DNA of 64,000 bases from Isoetes taiwanensis (Eukaryota > Streptophyta > Lycopodiopsida > Isoetales > Isoetaceae), in assembly GCA_021234155.1 (NCBI GenBank), contig JAJEKV010000040.1, forward strand, positions 2,953,799 to 3,017,798. The letters are read 5' to 3'. Position 1 is the stretch's first letter, and the number at the start of each line of letters is the position of its first letter. A program made the translations under genes and the position numbers. Positions 32,944-44,755 of this stretch are shown one piece after another. The notes under the pieces were generated by a model that had not been told where the DNA came from, did no database searches, and saw only the letters and a list, made by a program, of their open reading frames with translations.

Positions 32944-33440
32944 CCCCGCTTTTTCTTTGGGGGGTGGGGGGTTGGGGGGAGAGGGAGGGGATTTTTAATC
33001 CTTTAGGGTAATACTGCTATGCTATATGTTTGGGTCCCATAGGCCTATTGGTCCTCAATTCAATTCTATTATCCAGGAGACAAAATATGAGAAGGATCCT
33101 AAGGAAATATACTTGTATGTGTGGTAAGAACAAACGACGGAGTATGCATAGACATTGCATGATCCCATGTTAAGTCAGTTGTGACTCACAATTACTATAA
33201 TTTAAACAACTCTTAATTTGTTTGCATAATCGCTAATTCTTAATGTATAGAAATCTTATTGTAATAACTTGATATATTCTTAAAGAATTTATTTAAAATG
33301 GTTCATTGTCTTCATAACTTCGGTATATCGTTTTTTGGGCCCTTAGCAGTAACATTTTGTAATATAGTATACATAAGGACTACTTAACAACTTGATGAAA
33401 TGATACTTAACAACTTGATGAAATGACGCAATCAAACTTA

Positions 33441-35090
33441 TAATGCTACGAACATGAATCAACAGCTTTGGATTAAGAAAATAATGCTCTCAAAATCCAG
33501 ATAATTCCAAAACAAATTAAGCCAACTTATGCAAATAAAGTCACAATCAATTGAGCACATGACATTATGACATTATATTCTCGACTTTAGTGATAATTAC
33601 AATATAATCTTATCCCTAATCAAAATTGATTCGCACGGACAAAACTATGATTAGTAAATACTACTGGGATTTTTTATTTTTCGAGATTGGAGAACCTGGC
33701 TAATGGCAGCGTTTAAAACGCTTATGGTTATCAGTAGCTATTGAAGGAAGAACAGGGAAGCGACAGGATCACGATATGGGATGGGTAAAGGATAGGAGCG
33801 GTCCAGCCAAATTATTGTAGAAAATATGGCAAATAAAAATGACAAACTCTTGCTTTCACTAGTAAGACTAAAAACAATGCTTCTTTCCCCTTTTTCATCT
33901 TAGCCATAGAGGGAATATTCAAAAATATCTCTTAAGAATATTCGAAGAATCTAAAAAAGAATATACTCTTGCGAGTGGTGGGATCAGATCCGGAGGCCCA
34001 AAACTTGTGGTACGCCTAGAACATTCCACTCTACTTAAACGAATATGCCAAGGGGGATCAGGTCCGTTCACTTCTTGGATCAGAAACTTTGGTCCGTCAT
34101 CTTCGCCCTGTGTTTCTTTCTACCTTAAGCCGCCCATTCTACTCCGGCAGTCGATTTACTGCTTCTGTCTGCCATAGCCAGTGGTTAGCTTCTATAAATA
34201 TTTCCACAAAATTTTGGTATTTTTTTTGCTTTTACATCAATCCGCCCCTGCCCCTGTGTTCCGGGCAAGAATCCTGTGTCCAACTTGTTTAGGACTGGAA
34301 TTACAGGAAGAAACGTGCAATCCTAAGTTAGCAACGTATTTGGGTGATTATGCTGGAGTTCTAATGGAGCTTTGCCGGAGTTCTTAGGTGTTGTTGGTTT
34401 TCTGCGGATCTGGCGAAGGAAAAATAATAGGGTAATGTTAAAAAGCGAAATATGGGAATTTTGGGTTGCGCCCCTCTTCTTTGAAACAGCGTATGGGCCA
34501 TGTGGATGAATTTTAAGGGACACTGTTTTCCTAGGGTAATCGATCAAGGAAGGAAAATAGATTCTTTGCATTGAGGTTATTAGGAGCACACAGCACTTCT
34601 ATACCGTAGTAGTTGGATCGTTGACCTGAAGGAGGAGTATATTTATGCGTGATATTACCAGCTGTACATTGCAGACTAACAAACTAATTTGATTCCATTC
34701 GGTGGCGTTCTTTTGGAAACAGGTTAATATTTTGCATAATTGTGCTCACATTTTTTGTATCCATAAATTGATTCTAAACTGAGATGCTTGGTTGTGAATG
34801 GGTGAATGTTGCTGTTTGCTAATGCTGTTGTCTTGCCTTCTTGTTAAGAGGATGAACTTACTGTAGTAAGACCTTTATTTGGGGGAATGGTTCTTTGTTG
34901 ATACTTTAGTTAGGTTGGCCTGTGAACCTGAGCACACAAGGCTGATATTGTTCTAGCTAGAAAAGAACTTAAATGGTTTATGGAGGAGGGTGGAGATTCT
35001 GTTTTGGATAGTGAAGAAATAGCGTAACTATATTTTATTTGCTATGTTGCCTAAACTTGTGCATCTAAGTGCAGGCAGTCTTTTTACACC
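33441..35090. other. Upstream region of the MYB-CC gene
   Basis: No coding exon is supported. The stretch 34080-34300 is pyrimidine-rich and leader-like. An acceptor-like AAGTGCAG at about 35068-35075 just before the start codon suggests that the 5' UTR is spliced. No promoter element could be fixed. Confidence 0.4.
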
Positions 35091-36963
35091 ATGTATCAAG
35101 CCAAGAAGACAACAACAAACTTACAACCACAGAAGAACCAAGGGCCAGAACTTGTATGGGTTGCAGGACCTCCAAAGGCCCCTTCTCCAATGTCAAGTGG
35201 CCAGGCATCACCTGGAAGTATAGCTGCCTCAAAGCAAAGGCTGCGTTGGACACCTGAACTTCATGAGCGCTTTGTAAATTCAGTTGCTCAACTTGGTGGT
35301 CCAGAAAGTAAGTATCAAACTCACATTCATATAATTGCAAGCTTACAAATAGCTGAATCAAATTGCACTCTATGCTTAGAGAGAATCAAGTTGTCTTATC
35401 CTTCCTTTCCACCTGTTCACTGTGCTCTTCAGGGCAGTCATATTTAATTTTACCTAAGCAACCAGTTTATGCATGATATTATAAGAACTCTGGATCCAAA
35501 CCTGGTGTGTAAGAATACAAATTGAAGGAGTTTTTCCATTCTTAAATAGATATAAAGGTTAGAGTATGTGTGTATGAAGTGACCTGGACTGCTATAAACA
35601 AAGTATGAAGTGACTTGGGATTGTTATAAACAAAGTGCAGATGCAATGAAGTCGAGGCTAATGATTATATGCATCACTCTTCTGCTGTCTTATATTTGGT
35701 ATATAACGCAGGAGCAACTCCAAAAGGAGTCTTGAGTATGATGGGGATGCCAGGTCTTACTATTTACCATATAAAGAGTCATTTGCAGGTAAATGGTCAG
35801 TGTATTTCTGTCTATTTCTTCCCCATTTTGTATAATGATTTATTATGCTCTATTGGCAGAAATATCGTCTAGCAAAGTATCTCCCAACGACTCTCGATGG
35901 TAATTAGGGATTGGCAACATCATGGCTGTTTCTTATTCATTTGTTTTTCATTTGCTAATTATGTTGGGTACATGTTTCAGGAGGAAATCCAGGCAACCCC
36001 AAGGCGGACCTTTTGGATAATGCACCGTAAGTTACATTCCTAATTTCATTTTAATAAATGTAAAATAATGCTTTTTATTTTGGTGAAGGGTTTTTTATAA
36101 GTACATCAGTATTAAGCTGTTTATGCATGTTCCAGAGGGACACAAATAACAGAAGCATTGCAGTTGCAGATTGAAGTTCAGAAGCGACTTCATGAGCAGC
36201 TTGAGGTAAGCTGTAAAACAGTTGAAGATTTATTCCTCAAGGGATTACTGATTGATTCGTGAAAACAATTTGCCAGGTTCAAAGGCATTTACAGTTACGT
36301 ATTGAGGCTCAAGGAAAATACCTGCAAAAGATATTGGAAGAACAGCAAAGAATGAACAAGATTCTTAGCTCTACCGGGAGCCTAAATGGGTCATCAGAAC
36401 ATCCTGATTTGGATACTGATGCCATGGAACCAAGTTCAATCACTTTAGCCAAGGATGATTCTCTAGCATTAGTGCCAGCTTCAGGCAAGGACGATTCTCT
36501 AGCATTAGTGCCTTTCTCATCTGCTGAAGGAGAAGAAGAAGAGGATGATGGTAATCACAGTGGTGACATCGAAAATTTGACAATGCAAGGAGGTTGCGAG
36601 CCTCCCCCTTCTAAAAGATGCAAACTGGATGTGTGCAAGCCAAAGATGGCCGCGCAAAATGGAGGGGGCGATACTCAGACACAGAGTGATTGTTACATAC
36701 ATTTGGATCAGGCAATACCTACACAACATGGATCATTTGATTCTGCTGTCCATACCTCAACAAACAATGGTCTTAATGGTGTAGATCATGGGAACTTGTC
36801 CAAACCACAGAATCTTCGGATTCCTATTCAATATAATGGTGCCTATGAACGGCAATCTATTGGAGACATGAGAGAATCTACAAATGGTCAGCTGTCAGAA
36901 GTTGCAGAACAGTTTAGGCCTTTAAGTTGTCCAGCTGAGTTATCACTTACAGGTAATATGTAA
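35091..36963 (+). CDS. MYB-CC (PHR1-LIKE family) transcription factor
   Basis: Six exons: 35091-35307, 35712-35788, 35860-35899, 35981-36026, 36136-36205 and 36277-36963. All introns are GT-AG, phases agree, and the product is 378 residues. The MYB-like SHAQKYF-type domain is built from three exons: RLRWTPELHERFVNSVAQLG, then ATPKGVLSMMGMPGLTIYHI and KSHLQ, then KYRLAKYLP. The MYB-CC coiled coil with its LHEQLEVQRHLQLRIEAQGK signature follows, across the exon 5/6 junction. The C-terminal ~190 residues are low-complexity and acidic, with a short repeat (KDDSLALVP, twice). Proteins of this family bind P1BS-type GNATATNC sites as dimers in the nucleus and act in phosphate-starvation signalling or vascular development; which branch this one belongs to cannot be told here. 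The start MYQAKK fits the family. Confidence 0.93.
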
Positions 36964-37314
36964 TGGGATGGCTACCTCTGATAGAGGAGCATCTCTGTAG
37001 CTTTGTTTTTTACTGACAGACTTGTGGTTTCTAACATCAGAAGTTATTGTTGTTCTTGTCTCATGGGCAATATATGGTAAATATTATTATTGCTTAAATT
37101 GTTTCGTGCATCATTAGTTGCTGAGTAGATTTGTTGCCACTGTTATGAGCTTTTGGATTTTAAAAAGGCTTCCAGCAGCAGCCATACAATGGCTGAGCAT
37201 CTCGAAAACCCCTTACCAGCCTATCAACGACCCAATATACCCCTTACTAGCCAATTCGCCACACAATAGCGGGCTTTCTAATTCTGGCCGAACCCTTCTT
37301 TGACCATTCATACA

Positions 37315-37446
37315 GAGGTTCCATTCATACAAAAACCTCTTCCAGTGACTAGCCCTGCCTTCGGCATTCCTCCCCTTTCTGAGGTTCCATTCATACAAAA
37401 ACCTCCTCCAGTGACTAGCCCTGCCTTCGGCATTCCTCCCCTTTCT
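37315..37446. repeat. 66-bp perfect tandem duplication
   Basis: GAGGTTCCATTCATACAAAA starts at 37315 and 37381. The two 66-bp units differ at a single base (CTCTTCC against CTCCTCC). Confidence 0.95.
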
Positions 37447-37556
37447 GACTGCCGCGGTTGCAAATAACTCTTGATAATAAGCACATCAAAAAACATCACT
37501 AGGCACCTCAAACTCTATAATTATACAAACTAAAATACAATACTCTATAGTAATCA

Positions 37557-37586
37557 CTAGTAAACGTGTGCCCGGCGTTGCCGGGC
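37557..37586 (-). mobile_element. Helitron 3' terminus
   Basis: On the minus strand a perfect 7-bp hairpin GCCCGGC-AAC-GCCGGGC (37570-37586) is followed by 9 nt and the terminal CTAG (37557-37560), then a flanking T. This is the arrangement of Helitron 3' ends, which insert between A and T without duplication. The element would extend to the right from 37557. Its 5' TC end was not located, and no Rep/helicase gene is visible, so it is probably a non-autonomous or truncated copy. Confidence 0.65.
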
Positions 37587-37926
37587 TAATGTCCTGGGCA
37601 TGTGCTTTTTCTTGGCCTTTAACACCCTAGTAAATATGTGCCTCAAACGTCGATATGTGAAATTTTGACGTTATTTGCTTTTGTAAAAAAATTTGTTATT
37701 GAAATAATATAATCTTCACGTTTCATGGATTTCAATAGAGAAAACAATGTTTATAAGGAATGTAGGAGATAGTTTAATCTACCATTGAAGGCAAAAAATC
37801 TGGAAAGACAAATCCAAAATTGATGTTAAAAATGTCACTCTTAGAAGTAGTTAAGTATATCAATAAGAAATAAGCACAAAAATATATAAAACACAAAATC
37901 TTGTCTTGGCTCATTGATATTTTAGT

Positions 37927-38298
37927 TCACGATGGAACTCTAAATATACATCTCCACATGGCGCACATCACCAAGGGCCTAATGTTGTACTTCGTTGGAT
38001 GCTCACGTGATATATTCACTTCTCCGACAGATAACATCCTAGCCGGGGTAAAAGTGAAATGTACAGGCGAGTCATTGATTCGAACTGCCCATGACTTCTC
38101 ACGATTATCGAGCACATGAGACAACTCATCCCGAAGGTAGGCTCGTACAACGGAATCAGATACCGCATCGGGAAGAAATGATTTGTAGACCCTAAAAAGT
38201 GTTCCATTACATATTCCAATGCAAGTGAGTTCTTTTGCTACCAAAACACCAATTCGCCAGTGCACGGTGTCGTTTCTCATCTGATAAAAAAAAGACAA
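37927..38298 (-). CDS. Orphan exon-like ORF downstream of a Helitron end
   Basis: On the minus strand a T-rich acceptor (CTTTTTTTTATCAG) precedes ATGAGAAACGACACCG at about 38283. The frame then runs to 37927 (VHWRIGVLVAKELTCIGICN, VVRAYLRDELSHVLDNREKS, and further on WAVRINDSPVHFTFTPARML). The residue mix looks coding. It lies inside the interval that the Helitron would occupy, so it may be a captured exon. No family is recognised. Confidence 0.3.
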   Translation of the reverse strand: MSFFYQMRNDTVHWRIGVLVAKELTCIGICNGTLFRVYKSFLPDAVSDSVVRAYLRDELSHVLDNREKSWAVRINDSPVHFTFTPARMLSVGEVNISREHPTKYNIRPLVMCAMWRCIFRVPS

Positions 38299-38548
38299 AC
38301 AATCGAAGGTTAGTCAAAGCACTACATTACCCGACAAATAGATAGACATGTTCTCTAGTCTCTACCCAACCAATGCATGAATACCCTCCACCAATACACA
38401 AATGATTGATATCCACTTCAGCTTTTATGTGCTAGTTGGGTTAATAGGGTTTGAAAAAATATTTTCATATGACCATAATTGGAGCCACAAAATTCAAATC
38501 AGAAAATTTGAGTTCGAGTAAATTTGAGCTCTATGTCACAAACTTTGA

Positions 38549-39566
38549 AGGAAGGAAGGAAGGTATTTTTATCGTCCACGGAGACCAATCGGTCTATGGG
38601 ACCCAATACAAAGGCGCAGCAAGCGGATTACTACCCGGATTAAAAAACCCCCGCCCCGAAGGGTTTTCGAGGGAAAAACTATTCCAATATACGAAATGCA
38701 AAAAAACACACAAATATATACACATGTAGCGGGCAGCCAGACGGGGGCAAAGGTGGGCTCGCAGATCCAGTACCTCCTGAATGTACGACCCCAGAGCACG
38801 TACTGACGGTGTGTTCATCAGCAAATGTAGGGGCAAGTCCGGCCGTACTAAGGGAGCGTATCTGGCCCGGATCTGACTGAATGCTGGGCAACTCTGGAAA
38901 GTGTGAGACTCATCCTCAATGGCACCCGTTTGACAGCACTGACAGAGCCTGTCTTGGCGGGGCTCCCCAATCCACCTGCCCGTCTCGATGCGGAGATGGT
39001 GGGCACCTGTGCGACTTTCCAGGGGCAGCTGGGAACGCAGGTAGAGCTGTGGGCCCCGGACCAACGCGGGGTTGATGTGCTCCTTGTAATGGGCCGTTTT
39101 GACCTGCTCTAGAGCGCCGGGGTCCCAGAGCTTGCCAAGGAAGCAAGCGTCCAGGTACTCCCGCAGGCTGTCACGATCGGCCTCTGTGTCCACCTGCACG
39201 CACCTGTGCTCCTGCACGTTCCATCTGGCGAACCACTGATCTCTCTTACCCCTCCAACAGGCCCTGAGCCGCTGCGGGCCCATTGCCACAGCGTAAGCCA
39301 GGTGCGGGAGCCGAGCATCACCCATATTAACCACTTTCTGAAAATAGACGATGTGTCTATCAAGGGCTGCCCGCTGAAGCGGCAAGAATCCAGTTTCCTG
39401 CAGCAGAATCTGATAGGGGACTGAAGGTTTCACCCCAAATGCCCGTGCCAAAAATGCCTTCTGCACCTGCTCCAAGTCATTCCAGGTCGCCAAAGAGACG
39501 ACCGGGCCCCAAACCTCGACCCCGTACAGAAAGACAGGCTCGATCAGCGCAGGACATCCTTAATGC
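38549..39566 (-). mobile_element. LINE 3' fragment with (TTCC)n tail
   Basis: The minus-strand ORF 39493-38594 extends in frame upstream to about 39560 (IEPVFLYGVEVWGPVVSLAT). It carries the C-terminal part of a LINE ORF2: WNDLEQVQKAFLARAFGVKP, a zinc knuckle CQCCQTGAIEDESHTFQSC, and RWIGEPRQDRL. The 3' UTR includes CTCGAAAACCC, GGTTTTTTAATCC, GGGTCCCATAG and CGTGGACGATAAAAATACC, and then the (TTCC)n tail. The ORF has no internal stop over 300 codons, so this copy is much younger than the one at 31.4 kb. RT and endonuclease are missing. Confidence 0.85.
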
Positions 39567-42500
39567 CACAAAAGAAGAAACTGGCGAAGATACTACGCGT
39601 CTTCCTTAGACCAGCTGCATGTGCCATTTCAGCTCCGATTTCACTCTAGGAGGATTAACAACCCAAGATTATGCCCGATGGATGGCAAGAGAGAAACAAT
39701 TGTCGTGAAACCTAAAAGCATTGGATCGTTGTCGAAGCAGAGTCGAAATTTCATGTAGAACTAGCCATCTCCTTCAATCCAAAAATCAAACGAACAATTT
39801 CATAAGAAAACATGGCTAAAAATGCTTCCAATCCATTTTGGCAATGATAATTGAATCTTGGATATGTGCAGCAGAAGCTGCTTCTGATTTTAATCTGCTC
39901 AAACCTGCGTTTAAGGGAGGTCAACCCTCCCCTCTCACAGATCATAGGAACATAACCTGCTTGGCGTCGCGAATTTTTGGCCATAACCCTCCCGGTCTCG
40001 CACATTATTTGCCATAACCTGCTCCATGGGAGAGTTAACCTCTTTATTTCCCTTCTTAGCCATTCATTAATTATAAAGGTGGCTTTTCAGCGGTAGATAT
40101 GTTGATCGATGTTTGGCCATCTTTAGGGGGCACCATAATTTCTTCTATTGCATAGACAGGGTAACTACAGTGCATCACTTCCTTGTTTTACCATTAGAGG
40201 AGTTGTATTTATTTGCCTTGCCATACTTTGTAGTAACAGGTAAAATCCATCTTCAAGTTTAGTAGTTCATTTAGAGATATGTGGGTTTAGATAATTCTGA
40301 CATGCTATTTTCTTTTCCATGTTTGCGTGTTATGAAGATATCATTCCTTTTAGTTTTGTGAAAACGTTATCCCTGTTACCATTCCAAAGCTCACATTCCG
40401 AAGCTCATAGTAAAATATGCCAAGGCTTTTGGTAGCATAGAATCCAAGAGAAAGCATAAAAACTGGGCTCGATGAATTTAGCTCTGGCTTTAGCAAGTTC
40501 AATTTCTAAAAAAGTTGCCCTATTTTCTATGGAACTTTCAGATGAAAATATCACTTCTGTTTTTGTTTCTAACTATAACCTCTTTACCGTGCTGCAAACA
40601 TTTTCTATTTACTTCATTTGCAAAATTTGATTTCCTCAATCTATCCCTGAAGCATAGCTCACAAACATCTATACCAAAACCCTAGTGCATATGCATGTTC
40701 TCTGGTCTAGCTATTGCAGAGCCAAGCTCATGATGCGCATGTCACACCAAAGAATGCTATAAAATCCCAAAAGATCAGGGATGAGCTTCTCTTTTTGCAA
40801 ATAGCCACATGAACAATGATTAAGTTACTGGAAGGATAACCATTTTTGGAATTTGATATTAGAAGCGTGTATTCTTGCAATGTTTGAGCTCTGATTGCTC
40901 ATTTTTGGTGTCTGCTTCCTCTAGACATATTATCTCATAACATGTATGATTAAAGCTCCCAGCCTCTTTTGAACATGCATGTATTGCTTTTTCATGTAGG
41001 TGTATACCTTTATTTATCATATATATCGCACTTTAAGACATGGCCCGTTCCAGGTTATAATTGACCCAACTATTGCTTTAGATGCTCTTGCTCCAAGCAT
41101 TATGGATATATCCTCATGATAACCCTTCAAGAAAGGATCAATGAAATACAAATTTTATGCTTTAAATTCCATTGATATTTTGTAAGTTCGTTCTTGGTCT
41201 TTTGATTGTGGTGAATTTATCTGCATAGTTGAATCCTAGATTCCACCCTTTGTTGCTTGGAATCTAGGAATCAACAGATGCTTACTGTCATAAGCTTGGA
41301 CTTTTATATCAAATTCACAGCCGCTCCAATAATTGGAAACATTATTAAGAATGTTGTGTCAAAATTTGTTTCGACCTAAAGGTATCATCTCTTATTTCAA
41401 TATTGCAAGTTTCTTACTTCAAGGTTGCAAGTGTAACCTAAAGATATCATCTCTTATTTCAATATTGCAAGTTTCTTATTTCAGGATTGCAAGTGCTATA
41501 GGGTTCTTACTTTTATTTCATCATCCTAATCATTGCAACAAATTGCAAGGTTAGAATCAAGCATGGCTCGTAGTGGAAGAATTACTAAAACTTTATAGTT
41601 GTACTCAGGCTTGCCTTGCACGTAACTATGGCACGTCATCTGTTCGTGTTTTACATCAGCTTCTCACAAAATCTGTTCGTGTTTTACATAGGGGTGCTAA
41701 CACAACTCCAATTTGATGTACTTTAATAATATGCCATCATGAAAAGCATTTGCATGTTGCATGCATGTATCAATATCACAAGAAAATGGTTCATCGCGTA
41801 AAATGTATATTTATACAGCTTTTTAGCAATGGTTTTTATACAATTTGGGCCATGTATGTAGTTTGTCGTATAGCATATGTATTTATACAGCGTGCACAAC
41901 ATTCTCTATTTTTTGACATTTGTTTACCATAGATTGATCCATGTATATATTTTTCTCGTATGTCTATGTAGTGTTTTCTCCAGTGCTCAACATGGGACTA
42001 TCAATGAAGCCATTTTTAGGGTTATGCACTGCAACCTCTGTTCCGATAATTCCTTGGCAGCTGAAAGGCGATCGGAGTGGGCAGCAGATGCACGGATCCT
42101 CCGTGATTAATCAAAGAAGGCCCGTCCTAAAGTCTGAGCTCCAGGTCTCGGATTCTTAAAAAACTAGATAAGTAGAGGTTTATTTTTTTCAACTATTTTG
42201 TATAAACCAAAGCCGGATACGCTAGTTGCGGACCTCACAGCGACGAGCTTAGAGTTCATAAGATCTTTTGGTCACAAATCACGTGTTTTTATTTTTTCTT
42301 GCCTTGCAAAAGATGCAGGGATGTAGAAGGCAAATGATAAAAATGATGGTAACGAACTGATTCAAAGATAAAAGTGTTGAATATTTCGTCACCACACACC
42401 ACAGTCACCACTTACCACTCACCACACTTACCATTATTGAGGTGGTATAGGAGATTGTATACCATATATGGAGGGAGATACGCACATGCACGCGTGCAGG

Positions 42501-43820
42501 ATATTTGCACGTATGCATTGTGGATGGATGATGAGCATTGTGTTATCTGAGAGAGAGAGAAGAACAGAGAGACGGTGTATGCAGAGGGAGTATTTTGCTT
42601 GATCTAGCTATAGAGATGATGAATCTTTGTGTTGTGCATTGCCTTGATCTGATAGATTGAGCTTGGATTGTTGGGTTTTTCATCCTTCTTGCAAGGTTAG
42701 AGTTCAGGCTCTAACAACTAATTCATCAGGTCTGATTTCTTTCAAAATTGTCGCATTTTTTCCCTCTGGGTTGTTTAATTGTTGGGCTTACTCTGCAATT
42801 GCAACCATCCCTCTACGTCCTTATGGTTCACCCATGAACACTGGATGGTGTTTTTAGTGCGTATGCTAGAAACAAGCGCCTGCACTAGTTCACAAGCATA
42901 ACAATAAGGTGATATAATTACTCACCTTGTAGGCCCATGTCATCTCCCTCATTCTAGATGACTTTCAATGATGACTTTCATGACGCTTATGCAAATCATA
43001 GCTGGGAACAATCTTAGAGCTTCAAAATTTAGAAAGGACTTGAGTTGACACAAAATTAGAGTAAACACGACACACCCATATACATGCACACCCTGGACTA
43101 ATTTTTGGGCTTTGAGTTGATGTGTTATTCTTTTGTGGTTCGATGGGTTTTTGCATGAAAAAGGAAGATATCACAAGGTTCGAGTTGAGAATAGTAAAGT
43201 TTTGACCATTAGTGGACAAAAGAAGACACTATGCACTCAAATTAGAGGATATCATCTGCCTTGAAATCATTATTCCTTCATCTTGGAAGGCTCATGCTAT
43301 GAGGATAAATAATCTTGAGCTAAAATCTGCATAGATTCTGCTATAATCTTTCCACTTTGGTACTCAGATCATCTGAATACTTGTTATTGGAAGTTTGTTA
43401 ATTATAGGCTGCATACCAAATTAGCAATTTCATAAATTCAGTAGCTTAGTAGTTAAGTAGAAAAGATGAAATGCAAACTGGCTGGCGCACAACAGTGGTA
43501 TAAAGTGCTATATATGTTTTTTCTGTTTAATGGTTCTACACTAGCGTAAAATGCTCTTTTGCTGGTGGCTTCTCATGGGCTTTATAATCTCCTTGCCCTT
43601 CGATATACCATAGAAATGGCGGTTATTTGAGGAACTCGTTTTTGGAGGGAAGCCATTCTTTCTAAGATGCCAAGTTATAGGGCTTTCACAATGCTAGTAT
43701 GGTTGCTGCAAATTGGTGTTCTCATTGAGCTTTGTAAAACATTGAGTACAAATGGATCCCTCACTAGGGATAGATAAATTTGGAAATATGAACTTTAAAT
43801 GCTCCGAAACTAGACAATCA
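39567..43820. other. Intergenic stretch with no supported gene
   Basis: AT-rich. A ~69-bp tandem pair (ATCATCTCTTATTTCAATAT) lies near 41383 and 41447, and a ~42-bp pair (ATCTGTTCGTGTTTTACAT) near 41638 and 41680. There is a GA-rich stretch at 42548-42575. No exon chain or TE terminus is seen. Confidence 0.5.
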
Positions 43821-44085
43821 TCAAGAGCATGATGAGACTGAAGAATACAACATAAAAGATGGTTTTATCCGCCACTTGGTCGATGCAAAAGTGAGAAGAC
43901 CCGGTGATTGCTCTTCATCGGGAAGAAGAACGACGGCTTCTGAGGTTTTTGAAGAAACCCAAGCAAATAGTTGAAGCACGACCCCACGCACTATGGCAAC
44001 CACAAACCCTTAAACAATCCTGCAGAATCAAGGCTGAAAGAAAAATAACCCGTCAATGAGTTAGATGCCATAGGCAAGAAGACTC

Positions 44086-44470
44086 GAGGCTCTCGTGGCC
44101 ACGCCGAAAAGAAACAACAAAATGACCAATCGAACCGGCCCGCGGAATGACCATCGCGGAAAAACAACCGATTAGTGCTGCCTCGAGGCTACAAATACCA
44201 CGCAGAAAAACAATAAATATGATCTCGGAGGCAACAGCGCCACGCCGAGAGAAAATATGAAATCATCTGCGGAATGACCATCCAGGGAAAAACATCCGAC
44301 TAATGCTGCCTCGGAGGCTACATTGCCACGCCGAGAGAAAATAAAAAAGAATTATACCTCGGAGGCTACAATGCCACGCCGAGAAAAAATAAAATGATAA
44401 GCATGTCCGAAGCCGCAAGGCTACGCCGAAATGAATAAAAAAAATACCGGCCCCGAGGCAACACTGATAA
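44086..44470. repeat. Array of CTCGG...CCGAG hairpin units
   Basis: A unit of the form CTCGGAGGCTACAATGCCAC-GCCGAG followed by A-rich sequence occurs about six times, in whole or part. A larger ~125-bp unit (GCGGAATGACCATC ... CTGCCTCG(G)AGGC) is present twice, starting near 44142 and 44268. The units could fold into short GC stems. No coding function is seen. Confidence 0.8.
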
Positions 44471-44588
44471 GTAGAGAAAATGAGAGAATGCGAAAGAAAG
44501 GGGCCGCAGCATAGAACCATAAGCAAATGCGCGACTAACCGAAATCATCAACCAGCGCTGATATGACAGAGGGAGAGGGGGGCGGGAT

Positions 44589-44755
44589 ACTTGTGGAGCT
44601 CAAAAGAAAAGAATGCAAAGGAGCTCAAGAGAACGCCGATGACTAGAAAGGGGAAAGGAGACGGTATAAATAGAATATGTGGATATGTGAAGAGGATCGC
44701 CCCCATCCAGGAATGTCGGTTCTATTGCTATCGCAATAGAACCGTGGCATTCCTA
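44589..44755 (+). repeat. Direct repeat, left copy, with an 11-bp-stem hairpin
   Basis: About 165 bp beginning ACTTGTGGAGCTCAAAAG, with a TATAAATA box, ending GTGGCATTC. It contains the hairpin GGTTCTATTGC-TATC-GCAATAGAACC (44718-44743). The right copy is at 51489-51653. Confidence 0.9.

Larger units (their letters stand above)
31432..33056 (+). mobile_element. Degenerate LINE 3' fragment (same family as 38.6 kb)
   Basis: A translation with several stops (DLEQVYNAFLAQALGVKP ... YQILLQE; RWNVQENR; HCLRIETSRWIREARDD; CQYC ... IEDECHT) matches, in order, the minus-strand ORF at 38594-39493. The 3' UTR has TTTTTAATCC and GGGTCCCATAGGCCTATTGG (33032-33051). The fragment lies exactly where the segmental duplication is interrupted. 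It is itself interrupted at 31630-32303 and contains a C-run/A-run at 32909-32943. Confidence 0.8.
29640..33440 (+). repeat. Diverged segmental duplication, second copy split by insertions
   Basis: Copy 1 spans about 29640-30210. The second copy lies in two pieces: about 31210-31431 (ending CATTAAACAATG) and about 33065-33440 (starting CAGGAGACAAAAT). In copy 1 these two phrases are only ~30 bp apart, so the 31.43-33.06 kb block between them in copy 2 is an insertion. The copies share ACTCTTAATTTGTTT, TAAGGACTACTT and many other blocks. Confidence 0.75.

Noticed and set aside
34323-34589. Minus-strand 88-codon ORF upstream of the MYB-CC gene
   Set aside because: No domain, no splice context, and it lies in the likely 5' leader/promoter region of the plus-strand gene.
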